From UQRS01 sp050946935 (GTDB lineage: Bacteria > Bacillota > Clostridia > Oscillospirales > Acutalibacteraceae): a DNA stretch of 64,000 nucleotides. Shown here piece by piece: positions 40,752 through 49,559 of this stretch. The position numbers were made by a program, and so were the translations under genes. The stretch's first letter is position 1, and every line of letters begins with the position of its first letter. The DNA lies in NCBI GenBank assembly GCA_050946935.1, contig JBMNVR010000001.1, forward strand, positions 186,001 through 250,000. The letters run 5' to 3'. The notes below the pieces were generated by a model that worked only from the letters and a program-made list of their open reading frames with translations, was not told where the DNA came from and made no database searches.

Positions 40752-42756
40752 GCTGCTGTATCCCAAGCTGGCCGCGAACAACATACAAAGCAACGCGCGG
40801 ACCTATTTTCCCTACATGCTCACCTGTGTCCTGACCGTCGCCATGTATTATATGATCTGCTCGCTGTCCCAAAACCCGGGGCTGGAGGCCATGCGGGGCG
40901 GTTCGGACGTTTCCTATGCACTGGAGCTGGGCACCCGGGTCACCGCCATTTTCGCTGTTATCTTCTTATTCTATACCAACAGCTTTTTAATGAAGCGCCG
41001 TAAAAAAGAATTTGGCTTATACAATATCCTGGGAATGGAAAAACGGCACATCTCCCGCGTGTTGGGATTTGAAACGCTGTATATCGCCGCAGCCAGCCTT
41101 TTGCTGGGACTGGGAATCGGCATCGTTCTCGACCGGCTGATGTTCCTTGTGCTGCTCCGAATGCTGGGCAACGAAATCCCTCTGGGCTTTGAAATCTCAA
41201 CAAAGGCGCTCGGCACAAGTTTTGCGCTGTTCGCCGTCATCTTTCTGCTGATCTTTCTCAATTCCCTGCGGCAGATTCATCTATCCAAGCCTATAGAACT
41301 GCTTTCGGGCTCTAACGTAGGAGAGAAAGAACCGAAAACCAAATGGATCATGACGATTTTGGGGCTTGCCTGCCTTGGCGGCGGCTATTATATCTCGATT
41401 ACCACAACCAATCCGGTGGCGGCCGTCGGCCTTTTCTTCATCGCGGTCATCCTGGTGATTGTCGGCACCTATTTTCTTTTTATCGCGGGCAGCATTGCGA
41501 TTTTGAAGCTCCTGCGAAAAAACAAGAGCTATTACTACAACCGTAAGCATTTTACCAGCGTGTCGGGTATGATCTATCGCATGAAGCAAAACGCCGTGGG
41601 GCTTGCCAACATTTGCATCCTTTCGACCATGGTGCTGGTCATGGTGTCGACCACCCTTTCATTGTGGATCGGAATGGAGGACATCCTCCACACCCGCTAT
41701 CCGCAGGAGATTCAGATCAAGCAATATGCCAATCGTGATAAAGAGGAGACCGTGCCCGATCTTGACGCGCCCCGCCGGCTTTGCCGCACGGTACTGGCCG
41801 ATCTCGGCCTCTCTCCGGCAAAGGAAACGTCTTATATATACCTCAGTTTTTCCGCGCTGGAGCAGGGCGATTTTTTCAACACCGACACAGAGGCCCTCGA
41901 CACGGTGAACCTCAACGCCTTGAACGGGATCAAAAATCTCTTTTTCATCCCGCTCGCCGATTACAACGCCGTGACCGGCGAACAGAAAACCCTCTCTGAG
42001 GGGGAGGTATTGCTGTATTCCAACCGGGACGCTTACCAGCCCGATCAGCTCCGTGTGCTTGGCGAAACCTTCCGGATCAAGGAAAAACTCTCCGGCTTTC
42101 CCGGGAACGGGCAAATGGCTTCGGAGATTGTCAGCACCCACTTCATCGTTGTGCGGGATATGTCGGTTCTCACCCGACTGAATGCGCTGCAAGCCGAAGC
42201 CTACGACGGCCATGCCAGCCTTCTTAGCGGTCACTACAGCTTCGACCTCGACTGCAGCGACGAGCAGATCATACAGGCGGCTGACGAGATCCGGGACGCG
42301 CTGAATGCGGAACATTACAACGGATACCTCGAGTGCCGCGCGGCCGAAAAGGACGGCTTTATCGGCATATACGGCGGACTGTTTTTCATCGGAATCTTTC
42401 TCGGCGCGCTCTTCCTGATGGCGACCATTCTGATCATCTATTATAAACAGATTTCGGAAGGGTATGAGGACAAAGCCAGATACGATATCATGCAGAAGGT
42501 CGGCATGACCAAGATCGAGATCAAGCGTTCAATCGGATCGCAGATCCTGACCGTCTTTTTTCTGCCGCTGGTCACCGCCGGGATACATGTCGCCTTTGCC
42601 TTTCCGGTCATTACCCGGCTGCTGGCTGTGCTGAGCCTGACCAACACGACCTTATTTGGCTTATGCACGATCGGCTGTTTTTTGGCGTTCGCGCTGATTT
42701 ACGCCGCCATTTACTCCCTGACCGCGCAGGTCTATTACCGGATCGTCAGCAAATAG
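40744..42756 (+). CDS. ABC transporter permease, BceB-like (FtsX fold)
   Basis: A 670-residue permease with ten predicted helices: one near residue 25, three between about 55 and 170, further ones between about 200 and 300, a large extracellular domain (about 315-540), and a final group in 545-665 (GIYGGLFFIGIFLGALFLMAT and onward). This is the BceB/VraG plan; the big external loop binds the peptide-lipid target. Start ATG at 40744 overlaps the ATPase. A bidirectional terminator follows at 42834-42872. Confidence 0.9.
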   Translation: MNKLLYPKLAANNIQSNARTYFPYMLTCVLTVAMYYMICSLSQNPGLEAMRGGSDVSYALELGTRVTAIFAVIFLFYTNSFLMKRRKKEFGLYNILGMEKRHISRVLGFETLYIAAASLLLGLGIGIVLDRLMFLVLLRMLGNEIPLGFEISTKALGTSFALFAVIFLLIFLNSLRQIHLSKPIELLSGSNVGEKEPKTKWIMTILGLACLGGGYYISITTTNPVAAVGLFFIAVILVIVGTYFLFIAGSIAILKLLRKNKSYYYNRKHFTSVSGMIYRMKQNAVGLANICILSTMVLVMVSTTLSLWIGMEDILHTRYPQEIQIKQYANRDKEETVPDLDAPRRLCRTVLADLGLSPAKETSYIYLSFSALEQGDFFNTDTEALDTVNLNALNGIKNLFFIPLADYNAVTGEQKTLSEGEVLLYSNRDAYQPDQLRVLGETFRIKEKLSGFPGNGQMASEIVSTHFIVVRDMSVLTRLNALQAEAYDGHASLLSGHYSFDLDCSDEQIIQAADEIRDALNAEHYNGYLECRAAEKDGFIGIYGGLFFIGIFLGALFLMATILIIYYKQISEGYEDKARYDIMQKVGMTKIEIKRSIGSQILTVFFLPLVTAGIHVAFAFPVITRLLAVLSLTNTTLFGLCTIGCFLAFALIYAAIYSLTAQVYYRIVSK

Positions 42757-42833
42757 CGCGGGCGGCCGAAAGCAACCCGCCGCGTAATTGAAACCCGGAC
42801 AATGCGACCCTCCGAGATGAAAAAGATGCAAAA

Positions 42834-42872
42834 ATCCCCGCCTGGCCAAACGTGAAACCAGGCGGGGATTTT
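42834..42872. terminator. Bidirectional terminator between the permease gene and pheA
   Basis: ATCCCCGCCTGG/CCAGGCGGGGAT perfect 12-bp stem with a 12-base loop; T tracts follow on both strands. Serves converging genes. Confidence 0.88.
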
Positions 42873-42934
42873 ATATACATTGCTGCAAAACAGTTGGATT
42901 TTCCTCTCCTCACCGCAATCCGCCGAAGTTTTTC

Positions 42935-44071
42935 CTACACCTCCGGCAATTCCCTGTAATTGCCGAGAAAAGCGAAATCAGGCAGTTCCTCAGCCAGATC
43001 ACAGATCAGCCGGACGGTGGATAAATCCCCGACGCTTCCGGTAAAATCCAGATAAAACAGATAGGTGAACTCTCCGCCCGGGACGACCCGCGATTCAATC
43101 TTGGTCAAATTCAGTCCGTGAGTCGAAAAACGGGTCAAAATCCGACAAAGCGAACCGGTCACATGCGGGATGGAGAAAACCAGGCTGATCTTATTGCTCT
43201 GCGGACTGACGATCAGCGTTTTGGAAACGGCGATAAACCGGGTCGCGTTGTGTCCGACCGTCTGGATGTCCCGTGCCAAAACCGAGAGGCCATACGTCTC
43301 CGCCGCGGCGAGGGAACCGATGGCAGCTTTCGTCCGGTCTTTGCTCTCGGCCACCGTGCGGGCAGCGACCGCGGTGTTGCTTGCCTCCCGCGCGGCATAG
43401 CCGTGAGCCTTGATATACCTATCGCACTGCGCGATCCCCTGCGGGTGAGAGAGCACCTCCCGCACGTCCTCCGGCGCCGCGCCGGGCAGAGCAAGCAGGT
43501 TCTGGCTGACCGTCAGCTCGACCCCGCCGACAATATAGTGCCGGTACTCGAGCAGGAGGTCGTACACCTCCGCCACACTGCCGGCATTGGAGTTTTCAAC
43601 CGGCAGGACGCCGTAATCGGCCTCACCGCGCTCGACGGCCGCAAACACCTCCCGGAAGCTGTCGAAAAACTTCGGCGCCGCCCCGGGAAACAGACGGTCG
43701 GCGGCCGCCTGTGAAAAGGCGCCGGGCGCCCCCTGGCAGGCTACGCGCCCATCTTTCGCCGGCGGAACAAACCGCGCGGCGGCCATAATCTCGCTCGCCA
43801 AAGGGGAAATACCGCCCATCCGGTCATGCTGCAGTTCCTTGCTGACATCCATGATCGAACGATACACGCCGGCCACATATTCGCCGTACGCGCCGCCGGC
43901 GGTTTTCACCTTGCCGATGATCTTCTCCTCCCGCGCAGGATCGAGAACCGGGATCCCCTCGGCCGCCTTGACCTCCGCCACCTGCACCGAGCAGTTCAGC
44001 CGTCTTTGCAGCAGGGCGACCAGTTCTTTGTCAATCGCGTCAATCTCCTGACGCACCTTGTCCAGACTCAT
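42935..44071 (-). CDS. pheA: Bifunctional chorismate mutase / prephenate dehydratase (P-protein)
   Basis: A 378-residue enzyme converting chorismate to phenylpyruvate. AroQ mutase domain at 1-85 (LDKVRQEIDAIDKELVALLQRR), dehydratase at about 108-285 (CQGAPGAFSQAAA, VLPVENSNAG, ASNTAVAAR and the NATRF motif) and a C-terminal ACT domain (about 295-370; GSLCRILTRFSTHGLNLTKIESR) for feedback control by phenylalanine. The ATG at 44071 follows GGAGG and overlaps the aroC stop by four bases. It is last in the operon whose leader encodes a Phe-rich attenuator peptide, so the end product controls both enzyme and transcription. Confidence 0.95.
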   Translation of the reverse strand: MSLDKVRQEIDAIDKELVALLQRRLNCSVQVAEVKAAEGIPVLDPAREEKIIGKVKTAGGAYGEYVAGVYRSIMDVSKELQHDRMGGISPLASEIMAAARFVPPAKDGRVACQGAPGAFSQAAADRLFPGAAPKFFDSFREVFAAVERGEADYGVLPVENSNAGSVAEVYDLLLEYRHYIVGGVELTVSQNLLALPGAAPEDVREVLSHPQGIAQCDRYIKAHGYAAREASNTAVAARTVAESKDRTKAAIGSLAAAETYGLSVLARDIQTVGHNATRFIAVSKTLIVSPQSNKISLVFSIPHVTGSLCRILTRFSTHGLNLTKIESRVVPGGEFTYLFYLDFTGSVGDLSTVRLICDLAEELPDFAFLGNYRELPEV

Positions 44072-45156
44072 AATCTTCCATCCTCCCGCATCAGATCGGC
44101 CAGCGCAACGGCCACCGCCGCCTCGGCCGCAGGCAGGGCGCGCGGCACAATACAAGGATCGTGCCGACCGTGAATTTCAAGCGTCGCATCCTCCATAGCG
44201 GACAAATCAACCGTCCGCTGTGCCCGCGCGATGGAGGGGGTCGGCTTACAGGTCGCCCACACCAGCAGCGGCATTCCGTTGGTGATGCCGCCGGTGATGC
44301 CGCCGCAGTGGTTGGTCAGCGTGCGGACGGCGCCGCCGTCCATATGCATCTGGTCGTTGGACTCGCTCCCGTGGAGGGCGGCGAACCTCTCCCCCGCGCC
44401 GAAGGAGACCGATTTAACCGCCGGCACGCCGTACAAGGCGGCGGCTACCACGTTCTCCACCCCGCGGAACATCGGAAATCCCAGCCCGGCCGGAAGCCCG
44501 ACGGCCGCGATCTCCACCCGGCCGCCGACGCTGTCGAGAGAGCGGCGAGCCGCCTCAATCTCTGCGCGCATGGCTTCTTCGGCCTTTGGCGAGCGGGTGG
44601 CAAAATAATTCTGTGAAAGGGCGGCAAGTTCCTGCGCTGTGACGTGGACAGGGTCGAAAGGGGTGTCGGCGGCCGCCCCGATTTCGAGCACATGCCCGCC
44701 GACGGTGACCCCGCGCCGGGCCAGCATCTGCCGACAGACGGCGCCGGCAATGACCAGCGGGGCGGTCAGCCGGCCGGAGAAATGTCCCCCGCCTCGCACG
44801 TCGTTATGCCCACCGTATTTGACAAAAGCGGCGTAATCGCTGTGCGACGGGCGCGGTAGGCGACGCAGATTTGCATAATCGCTGCTTTTGGTATTGGTAT
44901 TCTCAATCACCGCGCAAAGAGGTGCGCCTGTTGTTTTCCCCTCAAACAGGCCGGACAAAATCCGAAAGGCGTCCGATTCCTTACGCGGGGTAGCTGATTT
45001 GTCCCGGCCGGGCGCCCGGCGGGAAAGCTGTACGTCGATCGCGGCAAGGTCGATCGGCTCCCCCGCCGGCAGGCCGTCCAGTACAACCCCAATGGTCTCC
45101 CCATGGCTTTCGCCGAAGATCGAAACGCGGATGCATTTTCCAAACTCAGAGGACAT
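44068..45156 (-). CDS. aroC: Chorismate synthase
   Basis: A 362-residue FMN-dependent enzyme converting EPSP to chorismate. Motifs: GESHGETIGVVLDGLPAG (about 14-31), the RPSHSDYAAFVKYG and DVRGGGHFSGRLTAP stretch (about 105-140), and SNDQMHMDGGAVRTLTNHCGGITGGITNG near 300. Length is normal. It overlaps aroA by 11 bases and pheA by four, so it is translationally coupled to both. Confidence 0.97.
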   Translation of the reverse strand: MSSEFGKCIRVSIFGESHGETIGVVLDGLPAGEPIDLAAIDVQLSRRAPGRDKSATPRKESDAFRILSGLFEGKTTGAPLCAVIENTNTKSSDYANLRRLPRPSHSDYAAFVKYGGHNDVRGGGHFSGRLTAPLVIAGAVCRQMLARRGVTVGGHVLEIGAAADTPFDPVHVTAQELAALSQNYFATRSPKAEEAMRAEIEAARRSLDSVGGRVEIAAVGLPAGLGFPMFRGVENVVAAALYGVPAVKSVSFGAGERFAALHGSESNDQMHMDGGAVRTLTNHCGGITGGITNGMPLLVWATCKPTPSIARAQRTVDLSAMEDATLEIHGRHDPCIVPRALPAAEAAVAVALADLMREDGRL

Positions 45157-46396
45157 GACAGATCCCTCCCAAAGCTTTAAAATCGTCAAAAAAGGCCGGA
45201 TAGGACTTGGCCACCGCCTCGCAGTCGGTGATGACCGTCTCCCCCTCGGCGTAGGCGGCCAGCACGGCAAACGCCATCACGATCCGATGATCACCCGCGC
45301 CGTCGACCCGTCCGCCGCGCACCCGCCCGCCGTAAATGGTCAGAGAATCCGCCCCCTCGTCCGCCCTGACCCCCATGCCGGTCAGCGCGTTTGCAATGGC
45401 CGAAAGGCGGTCGCTCTCCTTAAGGCGGAGACGGCCGGCCGAATGGATGCGGCTGACCCCCTTTGCCCCGGCTGCGACCGCTGCGACCGCGGGAATCATG
45501 TCGGGAATCTGTGCGGCGTCGACCTCAATCGACCGCAGCAGATGATGCCGCACCGACAGACAGTCAGTCTCCATTGAAACAGACGCTCCAAACCGGCGGA
45601 GGATGCCGGCGATCTCCCGATCGCCCTGCAAAGATCCGGCGTTCAGCCCTTCTATACGTATTTCTCCGCCAAGCGCCCCGGCGGCGGCCGGAAACGCGGC
45701 GGCCGACCAGTCCCCCTCGACCCGGTAAGCGGCCGGCCGGTACCGCTGTCCGCCCGGAATCCGATAGCCGTTGGCTATCCGGATAACCCGGATTCCAAAC
45801 GCCTCCATCGTGTGCAGGGTCATGTCGACATAGCCCGCCGACTCCAGCGGGGAGGTGAGCAGGATTTCGCTTTCCTCCCCAAGCAGGGGAAGCGCCAGCA
45901 GAAGGCCGCTGATATACTGGGAGCTGATATTGCCGGGCAGGACAAACCGCCCGTGCGCGAGCTGTCCCGCAATCCGCAGCGGCAGCGCGTCGGCCGTGCA
46001 GTCGACCCCGTGCCGACGCAGGAGGGCGGTCAGCACCTCCATCGGGCGGGCGGGCAGTCGACCCCGGCCGGTCAGCTCAGCCGAAATTCCGGCGGCGGCA
46101 GCCACCGGCAGCAGAAAGCGCAGGGTCGAGCCGGACTCTCCACAGTCGAGCACGGCGGCGGCGGAAAATCGACCGCCGTCAATCACAATCTCCCCAGCCG
46201 TTCGCCGGATGCCGGCTCCCATGGCCGCAAGGCAGCGGAGGGTGGCCTCAATATCCGCCGACATGGTGAGATCGGAAATCCGGCTCTCCCCCTTCGCCAG
46301 CGCGGCGCAGATAACCGCCCGGTGCCCGTCGCTTTTGGAGGCGGGCGGCCGCACGCTGCCGCACAGCGGGTGGGGAATAATTTGTATACTGCTCAA
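45146..46396 (-). CDS. aroA: 3-phosphoshikimate 1-carboxyvinyltransferase (EPSP synthase)
   Basis: A 416-residue enzyme joining PEP to shikimate 3-phosphate. Motifs: PPASKSDGHRAVICAALA (about 17-34), DCGESGSTLRFLLP (about 82-95, class-II-like), ISSQYISGLLLALP, EGDWSAAAFP and RLRLKESDRLSAIANAL, with GDHRIVMAFAV near the end. The start is a TTG at 46396, chosen because GGGAGG lies nine bases upstream; no ATG fits. Overlaps aroC by 11 bases and lies 70 bases after aroB. Confidence 0.95.
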   Translation of the reverse strand: MSSIQIIPHPLCGSVRPPASKSDGHRAVICAALAKGESRISDLTMSADIEATLRCLAAMGAGIRRTAGEIVIDGGRFSAAAVLDCGESGSTLRFLLPVAAAAGISAELTGRGRLPARPMEVLTALLRRHGVDCTADALPLRIAGQLAHGRFVLPGNISSQYISGLLLALPLLGEESEILLTSPLESAGYVDMTLHTMEAFGIRVIRIANGYRIPGGQRYRPAAYRVEGDWSAAAFPAAAGALGGEIRIEGLNAGSLQGDREIAGILRRFGASVSMETDCLSVRHHLLRSIEVDAAQIPDMIPAVAAVAAGAKGVSRIHSAGRLRLKESDRLSAIANALTGMGVRADEGADSLTIYGGRVRGGRVDGAGDHRIVMAFAVLAAYAEGETVITDCEAVAKSYPAFFDDFKALGGICHVL

Positions 46397-46466
46397 ACGA
46401 TTTCCTCCCTTATAATCACATTCGCCCAAGCGACCGGACAGACTGACCGCCGGCAGCACCCACTCT

Positions 46467-47522
46467 CTACAGTCCGAGAGCGAAAATCTCTTTTAGGCGA
46501 GAAGCGGCAACCTCCTCGATATATCCCTCCCCCATTCTGCGGAGGAGGACCAGACGGATGCGGTCACCCCGCATCTTTTTGTCATGCAGCGCAGAGGCGG
46601 CCAGCCTTTCAGCCGAAAGAGAGGTGCCGACCGGCAGACCCAGACGTTCAAGCAGCCGCTCCAGGCGCGCGGCTGTGCCGTTCTCGCACAAAGAGAGCCT
46701 TTCAGCGGCGCGGGTCAAAACAGCCATGCCGGCGGCAACCGCCTCTCCATGGCTCAGGCCGGCATAATTCTCCTCCTTCTCGATCGCGTGGGCAATCGTA
46801 TGCCCAAAGTTGAGGAGGGTGCGGCGGCACTGCTCGGTGAAATCCTCCTCCACCACGTCTCGCTTCATCCCGATGCACTGGAAAATCAGATCGGGCAGAA
46901 AGGTGCGGTAATCCTCCTGCTCGAGGCGGGAGATCAGCGCCTCGCTGAAAATGCATCCGTATTTGACCGCCTCCCCCATGCCGTCGCGCAGATAACGGTC
47001 GGGCAGGGTGGAGAGCACCTCCGGATCAATCAGCACCAGCCGCGGGTTGTGGAACGCGCCGGCCAAATTCTTCCCGAAGGGGAGATCGCAGCCGGTTTTT
47101 CCACCGACCGAGGAGTCGATCATGGACAAAAGAGTGGTCGGCAACTGCACAAAATCGACGCCGCGCAGGTAGATGGCAGCGGCAAAGCCGGCCATATCTC
47201 CTGTAACCCCGCCGCCGAGGGCAACAACCAGATCGCTGCGGGTCAGACCGGCCTCTCCCATAGCGGCCAGCATCCCCTCGACCGTGGCGAGGGTTTTATG
47301 CGGCTCTCCGGCGGGAAATACATGTAAAGAGGCGTCGAAGCCCGCCGCGCGCAAGGAGGCCGCGACCCCCTCACCATAGAGTGGGGCAACATGGCTGTCA
47401 CTGACGATCAGCGCGCGGCAGTGGGGCTTGACCGCCGCGATCCGTTCTCCGCAGGCGCGAAGGCAACCGGGCACGATGTCAATCCTGTATGGGCTTTGAC
47501 CCGAAACCGAAATGCTTGTCAT
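46467..47522 (-). CDS. aroB: 3-dehydroquinate synthase
   Basis: A 351-residue NAD- and metal-dependent enzyme making 3-dehydroquinate from DAHP. Motifs: ALGGGVTGDMAGFAAAIYLRGVDFVQLPTTLLSMIDSSVGGKTG (described as about 104-147), KYGCIFSE, the metal-binding RRTLLNFGHTIAHAIE (about 238-253) and LSHGEAVAAGM. ATG at 47522 follows AAAAGAGG. It is 42 bases downstream of aroF in the same direction. aroD and aroE are not in the window, so the pathway is completed elsewhere. Confidence 0.96.
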   Translation of the reverse strand: MTSISVSGQSPYRIDIVPGCLRACGERIAAVKPHCRALIVSDSHVAPLYGEGVAASLRAAGFDASLHVFPAGEPHKTLATVEGMLAAMGEAGLTRSDLVVALGGGVTGDMAGFAAAIYLRGVDFVQLPTTLLSMIDSSVGGKTGCDLPFGKNLAGAFHNPRLVLIDPEVLSTLPDRYLRDGMGEAVKYGCIFSEALISRLEQEDYRTFLPDLIFQCIGMKRDVVEEDFTEQCRRTLLNFGHTIAHAIEKEENYAGLSHGEAVAAGMAVLTRAAERLSLCENGTAARLERLLERLGLPVGTSLSAERLAASALHDKKMRGDRIRLVLLRRMGEGYIEEVAASRLKEIFALGL

Positions 47523-47564
47523 AGCTTGAAAACCTCTTTTCCGCCGGACGCTCCGGCCTTTTGT

Positions 47565-48578
47565 TCAGTCGATGTTTTTCAGCGCCTTCTCCATCGCGAA
47601 AAGCTTCTGAGCCAGCGCGTCGAAACGGGCCGGCGTGATCGACTGCGCCCCGTCCGACCAGGCGTGCGGCGGGTCGTTGTGCACTTCGATAATCAGCGCG
47701 TCGGCGCCGGCCGCGATAGCCGCCATGGAAAGCGGCTCGATTAGCCAGGGAATCCCCGCAGCGTGAGAAGGATCGACCACCACCGGCAGGTGGGAAAGCT
47801 TCTTGAAAATCGGGACGGCTGAAATATCCAGCGTGTTGCGGGTGAAGGTCTCGAACGTGCGGACCCCCCGCTCACAGAGGATGACCCGCTCGTTTCCGGC
47901 GCTCATGATATACTCGGCGCTCATCAACGTTTCCTCAATCGTGTTGGCAAGTCCCCGCTTGAGGAGGATCGGCTTGTCGACCCGGCCCAGCTCCTTGAGC
48001 AGCTCAAAATTCTGCATATTCCGGGCGCCGACCTGGATGATGTCCACGTCCTCAAAAAGATCAATGTGCGACGCGCTCATAATCTCGGTCACGATGGGAA
48101 GACCGGTTTCCTTCTTGGCCTCCAGCAAAAGCTCCAGCCCCTCGGCTCGCAGCCCCTGGAAGGCGTAGGGGGAAGTGCGTGGTTTAAACGCGCCGCCCCG
48201 CAGGAAATTCGCGCCTGCGGCCTTGACCCGTTCGGCGATGCCGCAGATCTGCTCCTTGCCCTCGACCGAGCAGGGGCCGGCGATGATTTGCAGCTTTCCG
48301 CCCCCGATCCTCTGTCCGGCCACGTCGATGACGGTATCCTCGGGATGGAATTTGCGGTTGGCCAGCTTGTACGGCTCCTGCACCCGCTTGACCGATTCGA
48401 CCAGATCGTGGGCGGCCACCGACTCGATATCCACTTTATGGGTGTCACCCAGCAGCCCCAGCACGGTCGAATGGGCGCCGTACCAGGCGTTGACCTGCAC
48501 ATTATAGCTGTCGCAAAGCTCCTGCTGGAAAGCGGCGATCTGTTCCTTTGTCGCGTTGTCCTTTAATACGATGATCAT
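47565..48578 (-). CDS. aroF: 3-deoxy-7-phosphoheptulonate (DAHP) synthase, AroF/AroG type I-beta
   Basis: A 337-residue first enzyme of the shikimate pathway. An N-terminal ferredoxin-like regulatory domain (about 1-70, MIIVLKDNATKEQIAAF) precedes the TIM barrel with GPCSVEGKEQI (about 99), LRGGAFKPRTSPYAFQG (about 125), ILLKRGLANTIEE, ILCERGVRTFET and DPSHAAG. This is the Bacillus/Thermotoga-type enzyme, often feedback-regulated through the N-terminal domain. First structural gene behind the attenuator; ribosome site GTAAGGAG. Confidence 0.96.
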   Translation of the reverse strand: MIIVLKDNATKEQIAAFQQELCDSYNVQVNAWYGAHSTVLGLLGDTHKVDIESVAAHDLVESVKRVQEPYKLANRKFHPEDTVIDVAGQRIGGGKLQIIAGPCSVEGKEQICGIAERVKAAGANFLRGGAFKPRTSPYAFQGLRAEGLELLLEAKKETGLPIVTEIMSASHIDLFEDVDIIQVGARNMQNFELLKELGRVDKPILLKRGLANTIEETLMSAEYIMSAGNERVILCERGVRTFETFTRNTLDISAVPIFKKLSHLPVVVDPSHAAGIPWLIEPLSMAAIAAGADALIIEVHNDPPHAWSDGAQSITPARFDALAQKLFAMEKALKNID

Positions 48579-48671
48579 CTGTTTTGCACTCCTTACCTTT
48601 ACGCCTTGCCGGACCGGCCGGATTTAGGGAATTTGTCCTCGCCCGGTACAGCGTCCTGTTTAAAATCGGGG

Positions 48672-48711
48672 AAAAGAAAAAATGCGGGGCTCCGGTGAAA
48701 GAGTCCCGCAT
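48672..48711 (-). terminator. Attenuator terminator upstream of aroF
   Basis: Minus-strand hairpin 48682-48711, ATGCGGG-A-CTC/GAG-C-CCCGCAT, followed by TTTTTTCTTTTC. It lies 94 bases upstream of aroF and downstream of the Phe-rich leader peptide. Its 5' arm and loop (48692-48703) can instead pair with 48751-48762 to form an antiterminator. Confidence 0.88.
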
Positions 48712-48762
48712 CCATTCATTCCCTTGTATAAAAATACAAAAAACGGAAAACTCTTACACCGA
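48692..48762 (-). promoter_or_regulatory. Antiterminator pairing of the Phe attenuator
   Basis: Minus-strand CGGTGTAAGAGT (48751-48762) and ACTCTTTCACCG (48692-48703) pair over 11 of 12 positions. The first segment overlaps the leader peptide stop codon (48754-48756), so a ribosome finishing the peptide covers it and the terminator forms, whereas a ribosome stalled on the upstream Phe codons leaves it free and the antiterminator forms. Confidence 0.82.
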
Positions 48763-48846
48763 TTGGTCGCTCGCAAAAAAGAACCCGCTCTCAAAAAAGA
48801 AAGGGGTAAAGCTAAAGTAAAAATAGCTTTTCGCGAGGTTTGTCAT
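48754..48846 (-). CDS. Phe-rich leader peptide of the aromatic amino acid operon
   Basis: ATG at 48846, TAA at 48754-48756, 30 residues. The ribosome site GGAGGA lies 11 bases upstream. The sequence starts MTNLAKSYFYFSFTPFFF, continues ESGFFF and ends ASDQSV: nine Phe and two Tyr residues within 17 codons (residues 8-24), including two runs of three Phe codons. This is the pattern of a regulatory peptide such as enterobacterial PheL, not of a functional protein. Ribosome stalling on the Phe codons when charged tRNA-Phe is scarce should allow transcription into aroF-aroB-aroA-aroC-pheA. It is too short for routine gene callers. Confidence 0.9.
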   Translation of the reverse strand: MTNLAKSYFYFSFTPFFFESGFFFASDQSV

Positions 48847-48885
48847 CTGTGTAAAAATCCTCCGTACCGTATTTTTCTGTGTACT

Positions 48886-48915
48886 ACTATAATACCAAAC
48901 CCACCTGTTTGTCAA
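48886..48915 (-). promoter_or_regulatory. Promoter of the attenuated aro-phe operon, inside the end of aroK
   Basis: Minus-strand TTGACA (48910-48915) lies in aroK codons; the -10 is TATAGT (48886-48891, spacer 18) or TTATAG one base upstream (spacer 17), spanning the aroK stop. Transcription would start near 48880, about 35 bases before the leader peptide ATG. Confidence 0.72.
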
Positions 48916-49417
48916 TATATTTTTTTGCGAGGTGGGAAAGCTGAGCCGCCACCTGTCCCGACGGCATATTGGCGCTCAGGATAATCCCCGCCGCATTTTT
49001 ATACACCGGCGTCCGTTCGGCCATGAGAGTGCGAACCGCCGCCTCCTTATCCGGGCGTTGGAGGAGAGGACGGGTATTGTTGTTCCGCAGCCGCCAGAGC
49101 ACAGTCTCGGGCGAAACCTGTAGCAGCACGATTACTCCATTTCGTTTGAGAAGCGCGACGTTTTCGGGGTTCAGCACGGTACCTCCGCCGGTCGCAATCA
49201 TCAGGTTGTTGCGTTCGGAGAGCTGCCGGGCAGCCTCGGTCTCCATCCTGCGGAAGGCCGACTCGCCTTTGCTTGCAAATATTTCGCTGACCGTCATGCC
49301 GGCCTGCTGCTCAATGTAGACGTCCATGTCCACAAAATCAATGCCAAGCCGCCGGGCCGTCATGCGCCCGACGGTCGTTTTACCGCAGCCCATGAAGCCG
49401 CAGAGGACTATGTTCAT
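48887..49417 (-). CDS. aroK: Shikimate kinase
   Basis: A 176-residue kinase phosphorylating shikimate. Walker A GFMGCGKTTVG (about 7-17), shikimate-binding DMDVYIEQQ (about 33) and FRRMETEA (about 56), ATGGGTVL (about 75-82), and the lid RPLLQRP (about 114-120). Start ATG at 49417 is set by homology, with GGAG nine bases upstream. It is upstream of the attenuator, so it is read from its own promoter (a TATAAT read on the minus strand at 49460-49465) and its 3' end carries the promoter of the next operon. Confidence 0.95.
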   Translation of the reverse strand: MNIVLCGFMGCGKTTVGRMTARRLGIDFVDMDVYIEQQAGMTVSEIFASKGESAFRRMETEAARQLSERNNLMIATGGGTVLNPENVALLKRNGVIVLLQVSPETVLWRLRNNNTRPLLQRPDKEAAVRTLMAERTPVYKNAAGIILSANMPSGQVAAQLSHLAKKYIDKQVGLVL

Positions 49418-49503
49418 ACTGTTTAACTCCGTTCCGGGAAAATCTGCTTTCTTTAAATTATTATACCATATCCGTGAAGGAAAATCCACTCTCTCTTTTC
49501 CGA

Positions 49504-49548
49504 CAAAAAAACGGGAGCCTGCGCGTCAAAGCGCGCAGACTCCCGTTT
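49504..49548 (-). terminator. Terminator of the small regulator gene upstream of aroK
   Basis: Minus-strand AAACGGGAG.CTGCGCG/CGCGCAG.CTCCCGTTT stem with a short loop and a run of seven T residues, 12 bases after the stop at 49560. Confidence 0.9.
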
Positions 49549-49559
49549 GGAGGGGTTTG

